A stretch of 64,000 nucleotides of DNA from Galdieria partita. Taxonomy: Eukaryota > Rhodophyta > Bangiophyceae > Galdieriales > Galdieriaceae. The stretch is taken from the NCBI GenBank assembly GCA_025991245.1, contig BQMJ01000068.1, positions 62,001 through 126,000 of the forward strand, given 5' to 3'. The translations under genes and the position numbers were made by a program. This document shows positions 20,893 to 32,619 of this stretch, in pieces (positions within the stretch are counted from its first letter, which is position 1; the number at the start of each line of letters is the position of its first letter). Under the pieces are notes generated by a model. The model saw only the letters and a list, made by a program, of their open reading frames with translations. It was not told the origin of the DNA and searched no databases.

Positions 20893-23800
20893 ATGGACCA
20901 AGATTGGTATGATGAGTTTGGGAACTATATAGGTCCAGAAGTGGAAGAATCAAGTGAGGAATCAGAGGAAAATGATCAGGACTTTACTCCTTCCTCACCT
21001 CAGTTGGACAAAGTCACTGAAGAGAACATAGAAGCGGAGGCAACGCAGTCTTTTGAGACGCAAATTGTTCTTGCAGAAGATAAGAAGTATTACCCAACTC
21101 CAATGGAAGTTTATGGGGAAGAAGTTGAAACTATTGTACAAGAAGAGGATACTCAACCTCTTTCTCAACCTATAATTGAGCCAGTTAGAATGAAGTTATT
21201 TGAAAGAGTGGAAAGAGAAATTCCGAAAACGACCTATAAAAAGGAATATCTTGCGAATATTGCGGGAAACGCCGCACTTGTTCGTAACGTTGCAGTTGTT
21301 GGGCATCTTCATCATGGCAAAACAAGTTTATTGGATACCTTGATTAGTCAAACACACGAAATCCAGTGGAAAGATAAACAAGGAAGACCCTTGAAATACA
21401 CAGATACTCGAAAAGATGAAGTAGAAAGGGCTATTAGTTTAAAAGCGACGCCAATGACTATCTTACTTCCTACTATGACTGGAAAGAATTATGCCGTTCA
21501 CTTTATGGATGTTCCAGGACATGTGAATTTTTTTGATGAAGTAGTGACTTCTTTAAGAATTGCTGATGGTATTCTTTTAGTTGTCGATGTTGTAGAAGGT
21601 CTTATGTCTGGAACTGAATTGGTTTTGAAACATGCACTGATGGAAGGTCTAACGATAACTTTGGTTTTGAACAAGATAGATAGACTGATTCTGGAACTTC
21701 GACTGCCACCATCAGATGCTTATTTTAAGATTTTACATACTTTAGACGATATCAACGCAACTATTCATAAATGTGTTGAACAATTCCGTTTGGAAAATTT
21801 CCCGATACTTTCACCGGAACGTGGAAATGTTGCATTTGCTTCAGCTCTTCAAGGATGGTCTTTTACCCTTGCGCAATTTGCCAATCATTACCTGATGGAA
21901 TATCCAGAATGTCCACTATCTTTAGAAGCTTTGGTTTCCAGATTATGGGGAGATATTTATTATGACAAAGAAAGCCGTAAGTTTGTTAGAGAGCCTCCTC
22001 CATCACAAGACGAAGAAGTTTTTCGCACATTTGTATCCTTTATCTTGGAACCATTGTACAAGTTGACATCTGCAGTAGTGTCTTATAAAGTGGAGGATTT
22101 GAAGAAAACACTGCAATCCTTAGGACTACATTTGAAGAACAAGGAATATATGCTAGATGTTAAGCCTCTTTTACAGCATTGCCTCTCTTCGTTTATGGGT
22201 CCTTCAACAGGTTTAGTATCCATGCTCGTTGATTGTATTCCCTCTCCTTTATATAGTACGAAGCATAAAGTACAGTCTTTTTATACAGGTCCTATGGATT
22301 CGGAGATTGTAGAATATATGATGAATTGTGATAGTCAAGGACCCCTCGTGATAATGGTAGTCAAGTTGATACCTAATCCCAGTTTTGAAAGATTTTATGC
22401 ATTGGGAAGAATAATGAGTGGTCGTATTCAACCTGGACAAAAGGTTCGAATACTTGGAGACAATTATGATCCCGAGTACGATGATGAAGACCAGGCTGAA
22501 GATAGAATTTCCCATATATACATTCCAGGTGGAAGATATAAACTGGAGGTAACAGCAGCTTATGCGGGGTCGTGGATACTTGTAGAAGGTATCGATGATT
22601 CGATATTTAAGAGTGCCACTGTAATAGCTTCAGAATATGAGTCATGGAAGGATATGCATATATTTCAACCAGTAACATCCATTTTAGGAACGGGAGTCAG
22701 TTGTCCAGTTGTAAGAGTTGCCATTGAACCATTGAAACCTTCAGAATTACCCAAAATGGTAGACGGCTTAAGAAAATGCAATAAGAGTTATCCAGCATTG
22801 CAAACCAAGGTCGAAGAAAGTGGAGAACATGTCATTTTAGGAACCGGCGAACTATATCTCGATTGTGTTTTATATGACTTGAGAACCACTTTTGCAGAGA
22901 TAGAAGTGAAAGTGTCGGACCCTTCGGTTCCTTTTTCTGAGACGGTTTCTGATACTTCATCCATAAAGTAGTAGTCGTTCATGTTGTAATATATATATTT
23001 GCATCGACTCACTTGTGCTCTATTCTTTAGGTGTTTTGCGGAAACTTCCAACAAGAAAAATAAGATTACGATGATTGCAGAACCTCTAGAAAGTGGATTA
23101 GCGGAAGAAATTGAAAGTGGTTCATTCTCTTTAGAGGATCATAGAGAATGGTTTGAGAAAGTAGTTCGTGAAAAGTATGACTGGGACATATTGGCAGCTC
23201 GTGGTTTATGGACATTTGGTCCAAGTTCCTTACGTGGTCCCAATTGCTTATTAGATGATACATTACCTGGTGGAGATACTGTAAGTCATTCTTTATATGC
23301 CATTCCATCCATCCATTGATTGCAAGTAGGATAAAAGTTTATTGTATCAAGTGCGTGACTCTTTCATACAAGGCTTTCAATGGGCAGTTCGAGAAGGTCC
23401 CTTGTGTGATGAGCCAGTTCGTGGAGTGAAATTTCGTTTATTACAGGCACTCATAGCAAACGATCTAGTTGCTCGTAATCCAGCACAGTTGATTCCAGCA
23501 ACTAGAAGAGTTTGTTATTCATCCATGTTAACTGCTAGTCCTCGACTGATGGAACCTGTTTATTCTGTGGAAATTATTTGTCCAGCAGATTGTGTAGCAG
23601 CCGTTTATACATTGTTGGCTCGACGTAGAGGTCATGTAACAGAAGACGCTCCTAAACCTGCAAGTCCTTTATTTACTTTGAAGGCATTTATTCCAGTTTT
23701 GGATTCTTTTGGATTCGAAGTTGATCTTCGCACCTTTACACAAGGCCAAGCATTTTGTCTTTCTATGTTTGATCATTGGGAAATGATGCCGGGTGATCCT

Positions 23801-23980
23801 CTCGATCAGAATATTGTTCTTAAGCCTTTGGAGCCTTCTCCAGCATCTGCACTAGCTAGAGAATGTCTAGTGAAAACAAGAAGACGCAAAGGACTCAGTG
23901 AGGATGTATCCATCGTCAAGTACTTTGATGATCCATGGTTACTAGAACTTGTTAGAACCAAACTCGAAAATACGGAATGA
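20893..23980 (+). CDS. SNU114: U5 snRNP GTPase Snu114/EFTUD2
   Basis: Spliceosomal EF-2-like GTPase that controls activation and disassembly of the spliceosome through Brr2. Exons 20893-22967, 23031-23280 and 23330-23980; 991 residues. It starts [15 protein letters not shown], the family's conserved acidic N-terminus. GTPase motifs: [12 protein letters not shown] (G1), [12 protein letters not shown] (G3) and LNKIDRL (G4). Later blocks include [31 protein letters not shown] and [12 protein letters not shown]. The first donor is a GTAGTA within the lysine codon before [11 protein letters not shown]. Full length compared with the family. Confidence 0.97.
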
Positions 23981-23997
23981 CGCAAGCATCATAAATC

Positions 23998-24848
23998 TTA
24001 GACATATATTTTCGTTGTATCGTTTCGTTCAAGTGACTGCATATTATTATCTTCTTCTACTGTTATGGGTTTGGAACCCTGTAACTGATAACTTTGATTC
24101 CACTGTCTATCCTGACTAGCCCACAAATGTTCCTTTTCCAATCTGCGCAAAGTAGAAGAAACATTTCCTCTCGGAAGGAACACCTTTTGTTCTTCAGATG
24201 CTGAGGAATCGGTGAAAGAAGAATCCGAAGAGTGACTTTCTACGGGTTCCGCAGAACGAACTTTTAGTTTCTTTTTCCTCCATCTTCTCTTCTTACTTGC
24301 GCTAGGTCTTTGTTTCCTATTTTGCGGAGTAGTTGTTTGCAACTTGTTTCTTTGGTGTTCTAGCTGTAGCAGATATTCACAAAGGGATACGTTCGTGTGT
24401 AACTTCGACTTACCTGGGCAAGAAGACTCGTATCATCCCCAACGCTACACAAATCATCGTTCGCACTGTTCTCTTGTTCATTTCCTTTTGCTTCATCCTT
24501 GTTTTCTCCTTGTTGTATCCAAAGTTCTTCTTCGTTGATCAACAAATCCAGTTCCTAAGTTAGGAAACTCCATCAACGACGTCCGTTAGAGGTGCAAAAG
24601 AGAACGATTACCTCAAACTCTGGTAACACGCCTCCTTTTAACAACAACAAGGGACGAGTCTTCAATCGATACCTCTTTTGTATCACGTCCATCAAGTCAC
24701 CGATCGTGTGTATTTCTGGAGGAACTTTGATCCAATAAGGTATCTAACAACACACCTCATATCAAGATACTTGTTCTCCCCGTATACGCATATTTATTCA
24801 TACCTGAGAAAAGTCTTGAAAATACAACTTTAAACGATGCACAGACAT
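23998..24848 (-). CDS. Coilin N-terminal-domain-like protein
   Basis: Exons 24848-24804, 24743-24612, 24554-24414 and 24363-23998, all phases consistent; 227 residues. The first 70 residues read VHRLKLYFQDFSQIPYWIKV, then IGDLMDVIQKRYRLK, RPLLLLKGGVLPEFEELDLL and EEELWIQ. This follows the ubiquitin-like N-terminal domain of coilin, the Cajal-body scaffold: a beta strand, a helix with L..LI..RF, then an LYLEGGLLPP.ES-like strand. A Glu/Asn/Asp-rich linker and a strongly basic block (KKRRWRKKKLK, about residues 120-130) followed by a Ser/Asp tract also resemble coilin. No Tudor-like C-terminus is visible, and the protein is much shorter than plant or animal coilin. The assignment is by pattern only. 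Confidence 0.5.
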
Positions 24849-24885
24849 ATCACAGTCTCCAATCGAATACACAAAATGATTTTCT

Positions 24886-25503
24886 TTATTGGCGTTGTTC
24901 AACGCTTTGGGCTCCTCTCTGCAAATCATCCACACTCTGTCTATTACTATTTTGAAACTGGATCAACACTCTGCGATATTCATCCTACAAAACAACACAA
25001 CATGGTCAAAGCCCTTGTCTTGTCTCGTTGCACACTCACTGCTTTGGTTTCCAAGCTTTTCAATTTCTCATCTATTCTTTCAAGTTCCTTTGTCAAATAA
25101 TCTATGCGACTTGACACATTGCCTTTCACTTCGGTATGATCCTATCCACTATGCTTTATATCTCTTACTATCCTTTCTTCTCTCGTTCTTTTCCCACCTG
25201 TGTTACCATAACAGGACCTATCAACTTGTAAATAGTTGCCGATTCATCCAACAAATCAACTTCCTATAATAACTTTCAGCAATCAAAACTTCAAAACTTG
25301 CCAACTTACCGTTTTGACCAGTTCATTTTCTCTCAACTGTGCTGTTAGTATTTGCTTGTTATTAAAAAGTTTTCCTATTTCTAAACGATTCCCAAAGAGA
25401 GAGAGAGAGTAAACAACAACTTGGGGGGTTTTGGTGAAAAGAGTTGGTTACCTTTTTGTAACTTTTGCAATTCTTGATAAGCCGTTTGTACGGAACTCGT
25501 CAT
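24886..25503 (-). CDS. PFD6: Prefoldin subunit 6
   Basis: Five exons (25503-25452, 25380-25310, 25263-25198, 25141-25040, 24984-24886) give 129 residues, the usual size for beta-type prefoldins. Visible: the N-terminal helix TAYQELQKLQKEIGKLFNNK, the central hairpin ELVKTEVDLLDESATIYKLI then GPVMVTQ, and a C-terminal helix DYLTKELERIDEKLKSLE. Prefoldin is the hexameric co-chaperone that passes actin and tubulin to CCT. Intron density is the highest here: four introns in 0.6 kb. The start lies 44 bp from the divergent ALAD start; the stop is 37 bp before the next gene on the same strand. Confidence 0.9.
25396..25409. repeat. (AG)n run in PFD6 intron 1
   Basis: An uninterrupted AG dinucleotide run of seven units within the first prefoldin intron. 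On the transcribed strand it is (CT)n, so it may add to the pyrimidine tract before the acceptor. Confidence 0.9.
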
Positions 25504-25547
25504 GTGTCCAACCAACCAACACCACACACGCGAGGGAAGCCACTGCA

Positions 25548-26909
25548 ATGATGATGTTTGTCGTATCTCCTTGTTCTGGTCAAAGTGGATCTTTCAAAAG
25601 ACCTTATGGATCTCCAGTTGATATTCGAAAACAAGTTTCTAGAAAGTTTTTTCTCCAAAGAAACTTGAATACATCAGGTTGGTTGCCTGTGTTTTAGACC
25701 CAAGTTTCTTTTAGTGAATGGTGGTTCTTCATAGTATGGCGCTCGCTGGGGAACATGACACTGGAACAAAGAGGTAAAACAACGGCTCTTACACTTTTGT
25801 TGTAGACTAAGAGAACAATAGAAACAAAGACTAAACAAAAGGGAGATTCTGGCAATGTTTCCTTGTCACTACCTCAGAGACCAAGAAGAAACAGAAAGTC
25901 TGACTCCATTCGTTCCTTAGTCAGAGAAACTCTACTCCTACCTCAACACCTTGTCTATCCCATCTTTATTCACGCTGATTCGAATGTGAAGCCCATTCCT
26001 TCCATGCCAGGTTGCCAAGTACATAGTATATCTTCCTTGTTGGAACAAGTTGAATCCGCGTATCAATGGGGTGTACAAAATGTGATCCTTTTCCCAAAAA
26101 TAGATGCAAGTCTCAAGTCCAATACTGCAAGTGAGTGTTATAACCCGAATGGATTGGTGCCACAAGCTATCAGGGAGATAAAGAGCAAGTTTCCTCAAGT
26201 AATGGTTTGGACAGACATTGCTTTGGATCCTTACTCAAGTATGGGTCATGATGGTATGGTAGGTGATATTGTTCAAGGAAAACTGAAACAAACTGTCATA
26301 TTGAATGACGAAACGGTTCAACAATTGTGTCGACAAGCATTATGTCATGCGGCTGCGGGTGCGGATGTTGTAGCACCTTCTGACATGATGGATGGTAGAA
26401 TCGGAGCTATTCGTATGGCATTGGATGAAAAGGGATATACTCATGTTAGTATTTGTTCCTATACTGCAAAATATGCTTCTTCATTTTATGGTCCTTTTCG
26501 GGATGCGTTGGATTCTGCTCCAGTAGATATTCCAGGAGTTCCTAAAGATAAGAAAACTTACCAAATGGATCCAGGAAATGCTTTGGAAGCGTTGAGAGAA
26601 ATGGAATTGGATGAACATGAAGGTGCGGATATGCTCATGATCAAACCAGGATTGCCTTATTTGGATATCATTCGATTGATTCGAGAAAATACTACTTTAC
26701 CTGTTGTGGTCTATCAAGTATCCGGAGAGTATGCAATGATTAAAGCTGCAACTCAACAAGGTTGGCTGGATGAAAAACAGTGTGTCATGGAAAGTTTGTT
26801 ATGCTTTCGACGTGCAGGTGCCAACGCAATTCTTACTTACTTTGCCAAAGATGCGGCAAAGTGGTTGGTTGAACAAGAGGGAATATCACCCAAAAGTCTT
26901 TTGCAATAA
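25548..26909 (+). CDS. ALAD: Delta-aminolevulinate dehydratase (porphobilinogen synthase)
   Basis: Condenses two 5-aminolevulinate to porphobilinogen in heme and chlorophyll synthesis. Exons 25548-25677, 25735-25773 and 25822-26909; 418 residues. The first 90 residues (MMMFVVSPCSGQSGSFKRP...) look like a plastid transit peptide. Core motifs: RRNRKSDSIRSLVRE, the metal site WTDIALDPYSSMGHDGM with Asp in place of the zinc cysteines (the Mg-dependent plant/algal type), the Schiff-base lysine region MLMIKPGLPYLDIIR, VAPSDMMDGRIGAIR, and VVVYQVSGEYAMIK. A 39-nt exon 2 is unusual but keeps frame. Full length. Confidence 0.94.
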
Positions 26910-26946
26910 GACGATCAAAGGTAGTTTTACAATATGTCACCAACAT

Positions 26947-28441
26947 TTAAACACTCGTTCTCTTTCCTTCCATTTCTAGTCTTATCAGAATTCTTTTTAG
27001 TTGCTCTACAACAATATCAGCAACAACATAAGGATTGTATTTGGTTAAAATCAGCTCTCGCGCATATTTTGCCTTTTTCATGGTTTCCTTTGGATGATCC
27101 ATCACGTATCTGAAAAGCTTTCGCAAATGACTCGCACTCGGTCGGGCCCAACGCTGACCACTAAACATTTGTTGGTCTGCTCCTTCTAACTCTCCTGATA
27201 AGCAATCTTCTAGACGCTCCACTGAAATTGGATACCCAGTATCGTCTCGTAAAAACTCGGTAGTTCCACTCCAATTGGTTGCAATAACTGGTACATGCAT
27301 CAGCATAGCTTCCATCAAAGGTCGACCCCAGCCTTCGCCTCTTGAAGGTAATACAAAAGCATTTGCTCTACGATATAAATTGGGCATTAAACCTGTCGGT
27401 AAACTTGGCTCCAACACCAAAAACCTCGCTCGATTATATAGAGGCACTCCCAAACTATCCACATATCGGGATATCTTTTGTGTAAATACCGAAGAGTTAC
27501 TGTTTCCTTTTCTGGTCAGAATAACCAAACATACAGGATCCGAAGCTTCAAATTCTCTAAAATATGCATCCAACAAAATGTCAATGCCCTTTCTTGGTTC
27601 CCACTTGAAAACAGAAAGAAACACAAAATCATTCTCCCTCACTGGTGGTGCAAGCTTCAAAGGCAAAACATTAGGTGAGTCATACGCATATTGCGTTATT
27701 GCTTGAGGCACAATATGCAAGCGACTAGGATCCACACCAGAACGTGAAAAGGTTTCGAAATTAAATTGAGAAGGAATCCATATTTCATCCACATAATTCA
27801 AGTGACTTTGCCACATCTTTGGGATACCGTCGGTTTCAAACATGGTCCTGCCAACACGATACAACCCATTCTTATACAAATGAGGTTGCCAAGCATGAGC
27901 AACACTGTGAAATACTATGACGTCATAAATTTTAGGACTTTGCTTTTTGGAGCCTGAATTCTGTCCCTGATCATCCATCCAGTGGCGTTTTATCAGTTGT
28001 TTGGACTCTGGGTTCAAATTGCGGACGTAGTCATCGTGAATTTCACCGTCAAACTGGTAAATATCAATATCTGTCACTCGTTCCTGCAAGCCTTCCAGAA
28101 AAGCAAAAGCCTCTGTACTAAAACCAGTTGCACTCTAAAGTTTCACTTTGAGAAAACACGTTGTCCTAGTTGTCAAGAAAGAAACCTACCTTGAACTGAC
28201 TCAACCATAAAAGAGACATGTTCAGTTTCTCACGAGAACTTGCATTGTCGTTTAAATGGGAAGGTTGTTGTTGTTGTCTCTGGAGTAGTAGTCTTTGTCT
28301 TTCTCTTTCAAAACTATAAGCCTCTCTCGGTTCCCATGAACTAAATATGAGAAAAGTAAACAAGAAGCTGCAGCATATCAGAACGGCTTTTGTATTTCCA
28401 CATTTTCGCGTCAGTCTGTGTAAAAAAACTGAAGTTTCCAT
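26947..28441 (-). CDS. Type II membrane glycosyltransferase (GT4-like)
   Basis: Exon 1 is 28441-28190 and exon 2 is 28134-26947, phase 0; 479 residues. A short cytosolic N-terminus, one signal anchor (KAVLICCSFLFTFLIFSSW, about 17-35) and a Gln/Arg-rich stem come before a GT-B glycosyltransferase domain. That domain starts ATGFSTEAFAFLEGL and includes VFLSVFKWEPRKGIDILLDA and the nucleotide-sugar motif RGEGWGRPLMEAMLMHVPVI (the E..E signature), then ATNWSGTTEFL. The topology suggests the Golgi or ER lumen. The sugar donor and acceptor are unknown. It converges with ALAD across 37 bp. Confidence 0.87.
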
Positions 28442-28755
28442 AAGTGATATTCGTTCACAATAGTGCCTAAAAGCTTCACAGTTCCCCAACGGTCTTCATT
28501 TCAAAGAAAAAAGGTGAGTTGGCGCCATTTTTGGTTGATGTGAATTTCAGCCAAATAATGTTTCGAATGTCATGTCATTTGTGTTTTTCTGGAAACTTGC
28601 AACTAGGCTACAAAATAGGATGAGATAGAGTCATAGAAAGTGCACTGTATGGTATACAAGAAACAATGCCTGCCGTTTGAAGTAATTGAATTTCTGCTTG
28701 TAGACTGCGTTGACTGTGGACGCGTTCACACGTGATATATATAGTTTCAGTTTTC
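28442..28755. other. 314-bp divergent intergenic region
   Basis: Separates the GT4-like glycosyltransferase from NAPRT. It contains the GGCGCC element at 28519-28533. Nothing else is recognisable. Confidence 0.55.
28519..28533. promoter_or_regulatory. E2F-like GGCGCC element
   Basis: TTGGCGCCATTTTTG, about 78 bp upstream of the glycosyltransferase start and 220 bp upstream of NAPRT. It shares the core and flanking T/A tract with the sites at 12937, 19192 and 53925. Confidence 0.4.
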
Positions 28756-30537
28756 ATGAATACCAACCAGGAATCTTTCAGCAATTGTAATACAAAGGTT
28801 CTTCATGAACTTCAGCCTACCAATCACTTTGTAAATGCTTTATTAACGGACCTCTACCAGTTAACGATGGCTTATTGTTACTGGAAACAGGGTCGACACA
28901 AAGACCAAGCTGTGTTTGACTTGTTTTTCCGGAAATGTCCTTTCGATGGAGAGTTTGCGGTAGGTGAAACTCGAAAATAGGTTCTTTTATTCTGAAGAAA
29001 GCGTCAGATTTTTGCTGGTCTAGAGGAGTGCATTCGCTTCTTAGCAACCTTTCGTTTTACCGAAAGTGATATTCAGTTTCTCAAAAACGTAATTCAAGCA
29101 GAAGAAGAATTCTTTAATTGGTTAAGATATCTAGATGCTTCCCAGGTTGTGGTGTATGGCGTATCTGAAGGGAGCGTTGTCTTTCCTTTGGTGCCTTTGC
29201 TCCGGGTGGAAGGACCACTCGCCGTTTGTCAACTTTTGGAAACAACACTACTGAACCTCATCAACTATGCTTCCCTAGTTGCTACTAATGCAGCTCGTTT
29301 TCGACTAGCCGTTGGTGAAAAGTCCCTTTTGGAATTTGGTTTGCGTCGTGCACAAGGTCCCGATGGAGGAATGTCAGCTTCCCGATATACCTATTTGGGC
29401 GGTTTCGATGCAACGAGCAACGTACTTGCGAGTAAGCTCTTTGCTATTCCGTGCAGTGGTACCCATGCCCATTCATTCGTACAAACCTTCTCTGATTGTA
29501 GCCAACTTGTCACTACAAAGCTGTTGGATTCCAATCGAAACGAGAGAGAAGTAAGTGAAATGCAAATCATCTTGTCTTGTTGTTAGATTTTGGTTTTAGT
29601 TTGTTCAATTAGTATTGGAAACTCGAGAAAAATTGGGCTATTCTACCAATCAAGGGGAACTAGCAGCGTTTATCTCCTATGCTCAGTGTTTCCCTGATAA
29701 ATTTTTAGTACTCGTAGATACATATGATACTTTGAGTTCCGGAGTTCCCAATTTTATTTGCGTTGCGCTATGTCTTTTGGATTTTGGTTATAAACCTTTG
29801 GGAATTCGTTTGGATTCTGGTGATCTTTCGTATTTATCCAAAGCTGCTAGAAGAGAAATCTCAAGAATATCGAGGCTTACAGGGAATAACGAGTTGAACC
29901 AAGTAAAAATTGCTGCTAGTAACGATCTGAACGAGGCAACATTGTTGTCACTGCAGCAGCAAGGGCATGAGATTGATGTTTTTGGTATCGGTACTCATTT
30001 AGTAACTTGTCAGCAGCAACCAGCGTTGGGCTGTGTATATAAGTTGGTTGAAATCAATCGACAACCGCGTATCAAAGTATCAGAAGATATTTCAAAGCTT
30101 ACCATTCCTTGTTCTAAGAATGCTTATCGTTTGTATGGAAAAGAGGGATATCCGTTGGTCGATTTGTTGACACTTGAAACAGAAGAAGCACCCAAAGTAG
30201 GAGACAAGATACTTTGTAGACATCCTTATGTGGAACGGAAGCGTTGTCTTATCGTTCCTACCCGTATTGAACCGTTATTGAAGTTGGTACGTGGTCAATT
30301 TTTCAAGTTGTGAATGACAATAATGGACGATAGGTTTGGAATGGGAAACCTATTGAGCCATATTTGTATTCTCTTTCGCAAATTCGAGACTTTTGCAAAC
30401 AAGAAATGAGTTGCCTTCGAGAAGATCACCGTCGCTTTCTCAATCCAACGCCGTACAAAGTATCTGTTTCACAAACGTTGTTTGATTTCATTCATCGCTT
30501 ATGGTTGGAAGAAACTCCAATTCCAGAACTGATATAA
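28756..30537 (+). CDS. NAPRT: Nicotinate phosphoribosyltransferase
   Basis: Makes nicotinate mononucleotide from nicotinate and PRPP in the Preiss-Handler route to NAD. Exons 28756-28959, 29008-29550, 29600-30286 and 30334-30537; 545 residues, the usual length of eukaryotic NAPRT. Visible: [68 protein letters not shown] then [46 protein letters not shown] and [17 protein letters not shown]. These cover the PRPP- and nicotinate-binding sites. It is probably cytosolic, as no targeting peptide is apparent. Confidence 0.96.
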
Positions 30538-30753
30538 TTTCCGCTAGAGCAGAAGAAAAGAGTTTAATCCATGATTACAATTGAAACATACGCTTGCCAG
30601 TTTTCGATTGGAGAGAACTCTAGAGTGGAGAGAATTTCGGGGATTCTCCAAAGTATGGATAGATTCTGAAAAATGGCTAACGGAACGTTTGTCCAACGCT
30701 TTTATTGTTTCTATAAAGAACTCTTAACATCGCATCATGTAAGATAGTTTTTT

Positions 30754-32442
30754 ATGTTTCACTTGAATGTGTCGATTCATATTTTTATTTCTTCGTTCGA
30801 AATACAAACCATGGAAAGCACAATATTCCGTAAATATCTCTTTTCATTCCATTTCTCCCTTTTTGAATTGTCTTGCATGTGGCCGATGACTTTTACTCAA
30901 GTTTCCATAGCAGCTTTTGCTTATGGAAATCATACAGTCACCTCTCGTAGGATAAAGTGGGGCCATAAGGTGTCCTTTCCGCGTCGTTGGTTTGTTCAAC
31001 GTAAACCTAGTTTGTGCTGGAGACTGTCTGTGTTTCGCGTACAAAACACTGCTGCAGTGTTGAGTTCTTCATCTTCCCTCTCTGAAAGAGAAGACGAAAC
31101 TACACCCTGCAACTTACCCAATCTTGTTACAGAACATCCCACAGAAAGCCACAGTCCTGCGGAAGTCACGTTGAGAAAGCTGGAAGAGAAAGCTTCTCAA
31201 GTGAGCGTAGGAGTGAAAGTATCGAACAAGTCACAATATGCAGAAAGTGATACAAAACTTCCGCCACCAGGAGTTTCGCCTACTTCTTGGTACAATACGA
31301 GAATACGTGAATGTGTTGGAAGAAGAGATATCAAAACGATACTCGGCATTTTAGAAAAAATGCGCTCAACGGAAGGAGTTGTACTCAATGCAGTTACTTT
31401 TGCTACTTCGCTTAGTTGTTGCTCAAAATTGCGTGATATGGAGTCTGCAAAAATCATTTGGAAGATGTATGAAGAAGAAAAGATTCCTCCCAGTAGCTAT
31501 GTCTTTAGTTCTATGATTGCCGTATGTGCAAGAGCGCAACCAGCACATGTGGATTTAGCTTTAAAACTATTTCACACTTTGTTAGAAACAGGTATTCAGC
31601 CCAACAAAATAGTATACAATGCCACGATTGATATTTGTTCGCGAACAATGAGATATCGTGAGGCATTGGAGTTGTTTGAAAACTTTCATATGAGTGGTGA
31701 CTCTCCAGATGCTTATACTTACAATGCTATTCTACGAATATTTGCATCTCAAGGAGATATCGAAGGCACAAGGAAAATGTTTCAAGAGATGTTATCTGCT
31801 CACATATCTCCTAGTGTTATCACTTTTAGTATCGTTATGGAAGCGTTTGGAAGACTTCGTCGTTTGGATCATGTTTTGGAATTTTTTCATAAAATGCAGC
31901 ATCAGGGTGTGGAACCTAATGCCGTTACTTACAATATCTTAATAAGTGCTTGTGCTCATTCCAGAGAATACAACAAAGCTTTAGGGTTTGCAGCGGAAAT
32001 GTCGACCAAAGGGTTATTGAAAGATCGTTATACATACAATGGATTGATGCATGCTTCGGTTGCAGCAAAGCAGTATGAAGCAACGTTGGAATGGTACGAT
32101 AGTATGTTGGAGAATCATGTAGTGCCTAATAATGTTACATTTCGTTATCTGTTTGAAGCTGGAGGTGGTTTAGAACGTTTTGAAGTGGTTGAATTGGGTT
32201 TAAAGCATATGGAGAGGATGGGATTGAGTCTCAATGTGTATACTTTTGCTGCATTGGTTGCCGCTTGTATTCATTGTAAGAAATTTGAAGCAGGTCAGAA
32301 TTATCAGAAACAAGCCCAATATTTGTTGAAGAGGCAAGGCAAAATCTTTTATGAACAGTTGGCTAATATTTTACAAAGCTTTGGTGATACGGTTCGTGCT
32401 CATAAGATATTTTCAAAACTGCAACGTTATCAGCAATCATAA
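30754..32442 (+). CDS. P-type pentatricopeptide repeat protein, organelle-targeted
   Basis: Intronless, 562 residues from the ATG at 30754; a second in-frame Met lies at 30811. The first 130 residues are hydrophobic then Arg/Ser-rich (FPRRWFVQRKPSLCWRLSVF), consistent with a plastid or mitochondrial presequence. About ten 35-residue PPR motifs follow from about residue 178, for example VTYNILISACAHSREYNKAL and YTYNAILRIFASQGDIEG. No E, DYW or SMR domain is present. PPR tracts bind organelle RNA one base per repeat, so a role in organelle RNA stability or processing is inferred. The RNA target is unknown. Confidence 0.88.
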   Translation: MFHLNVSIHIFISSFEIQTMESTIFRKYLFSFHFSLFELSCMWPMTFTQVSIAAFAYGNHTVTSRRIKWGHKVSFPRRWFVQRKPSLCWRLSVFRVQNTAAVLSSSSSLSEREDETTPCNLPNLVTEHPTESHSPAEVTLRKLEEKASQVSVGVKVSNKSQYAESDTKLPPPGVSPTSWYNTRIRECVGRRDIKTILGILEKMRSTEGVVLNAVTFATSLSCCSKLRDMESAKIIWKMYEEEKIPPSSYVFSSMIAVCARAQPAHVDLALKLFHTLLETGIQPNKIVYNATIDICSRTMRYREALELFENFHMSGDSPDAYTYNAILRIFASQGDIEGTRKMFQEMLSAHISPSVITFSIVMEAFGRLRRLDHVLEFFHKMQHQGVEPNAVTYNILISACAHSREYNKALGFAAEMSTKGLLKDRYTYNGLMHASVAAKQYEATLEWYDSMLENHVVPNNVTFRYLFEAGGGLERFEVVELGLKHMERMGLSLNVYTFAALVAACIHCKKFEAGQNYQKQAQYLLKRQGKIFYEQLANILQSFGDTVRAHKIFSKLQRYQQS

Positions 32443-32619
32443 GACGATGGACACAAGAAAGACAACTAACGTAAATAGATTTCTTACCCACAGAACCATT
32501 TCCAATGGTTTTCTTGAATCGGAAGAAGCCATTGGGAACGAACATTCTGTATAGTTGATCGTGAAGAAGAAGAGAGTTTATGAAAAATAGCCACCCATGA
32601 ACCAACTTTATTGACCCGC

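Noticed and set aside
25431-25547. Upstream extension of ALAD exon 1 frame
   Set aside because: Overlaps the prefoldin gene in antisense and lacks a transit-peptide character. The ATG triplet run at 25548 is the natural start.
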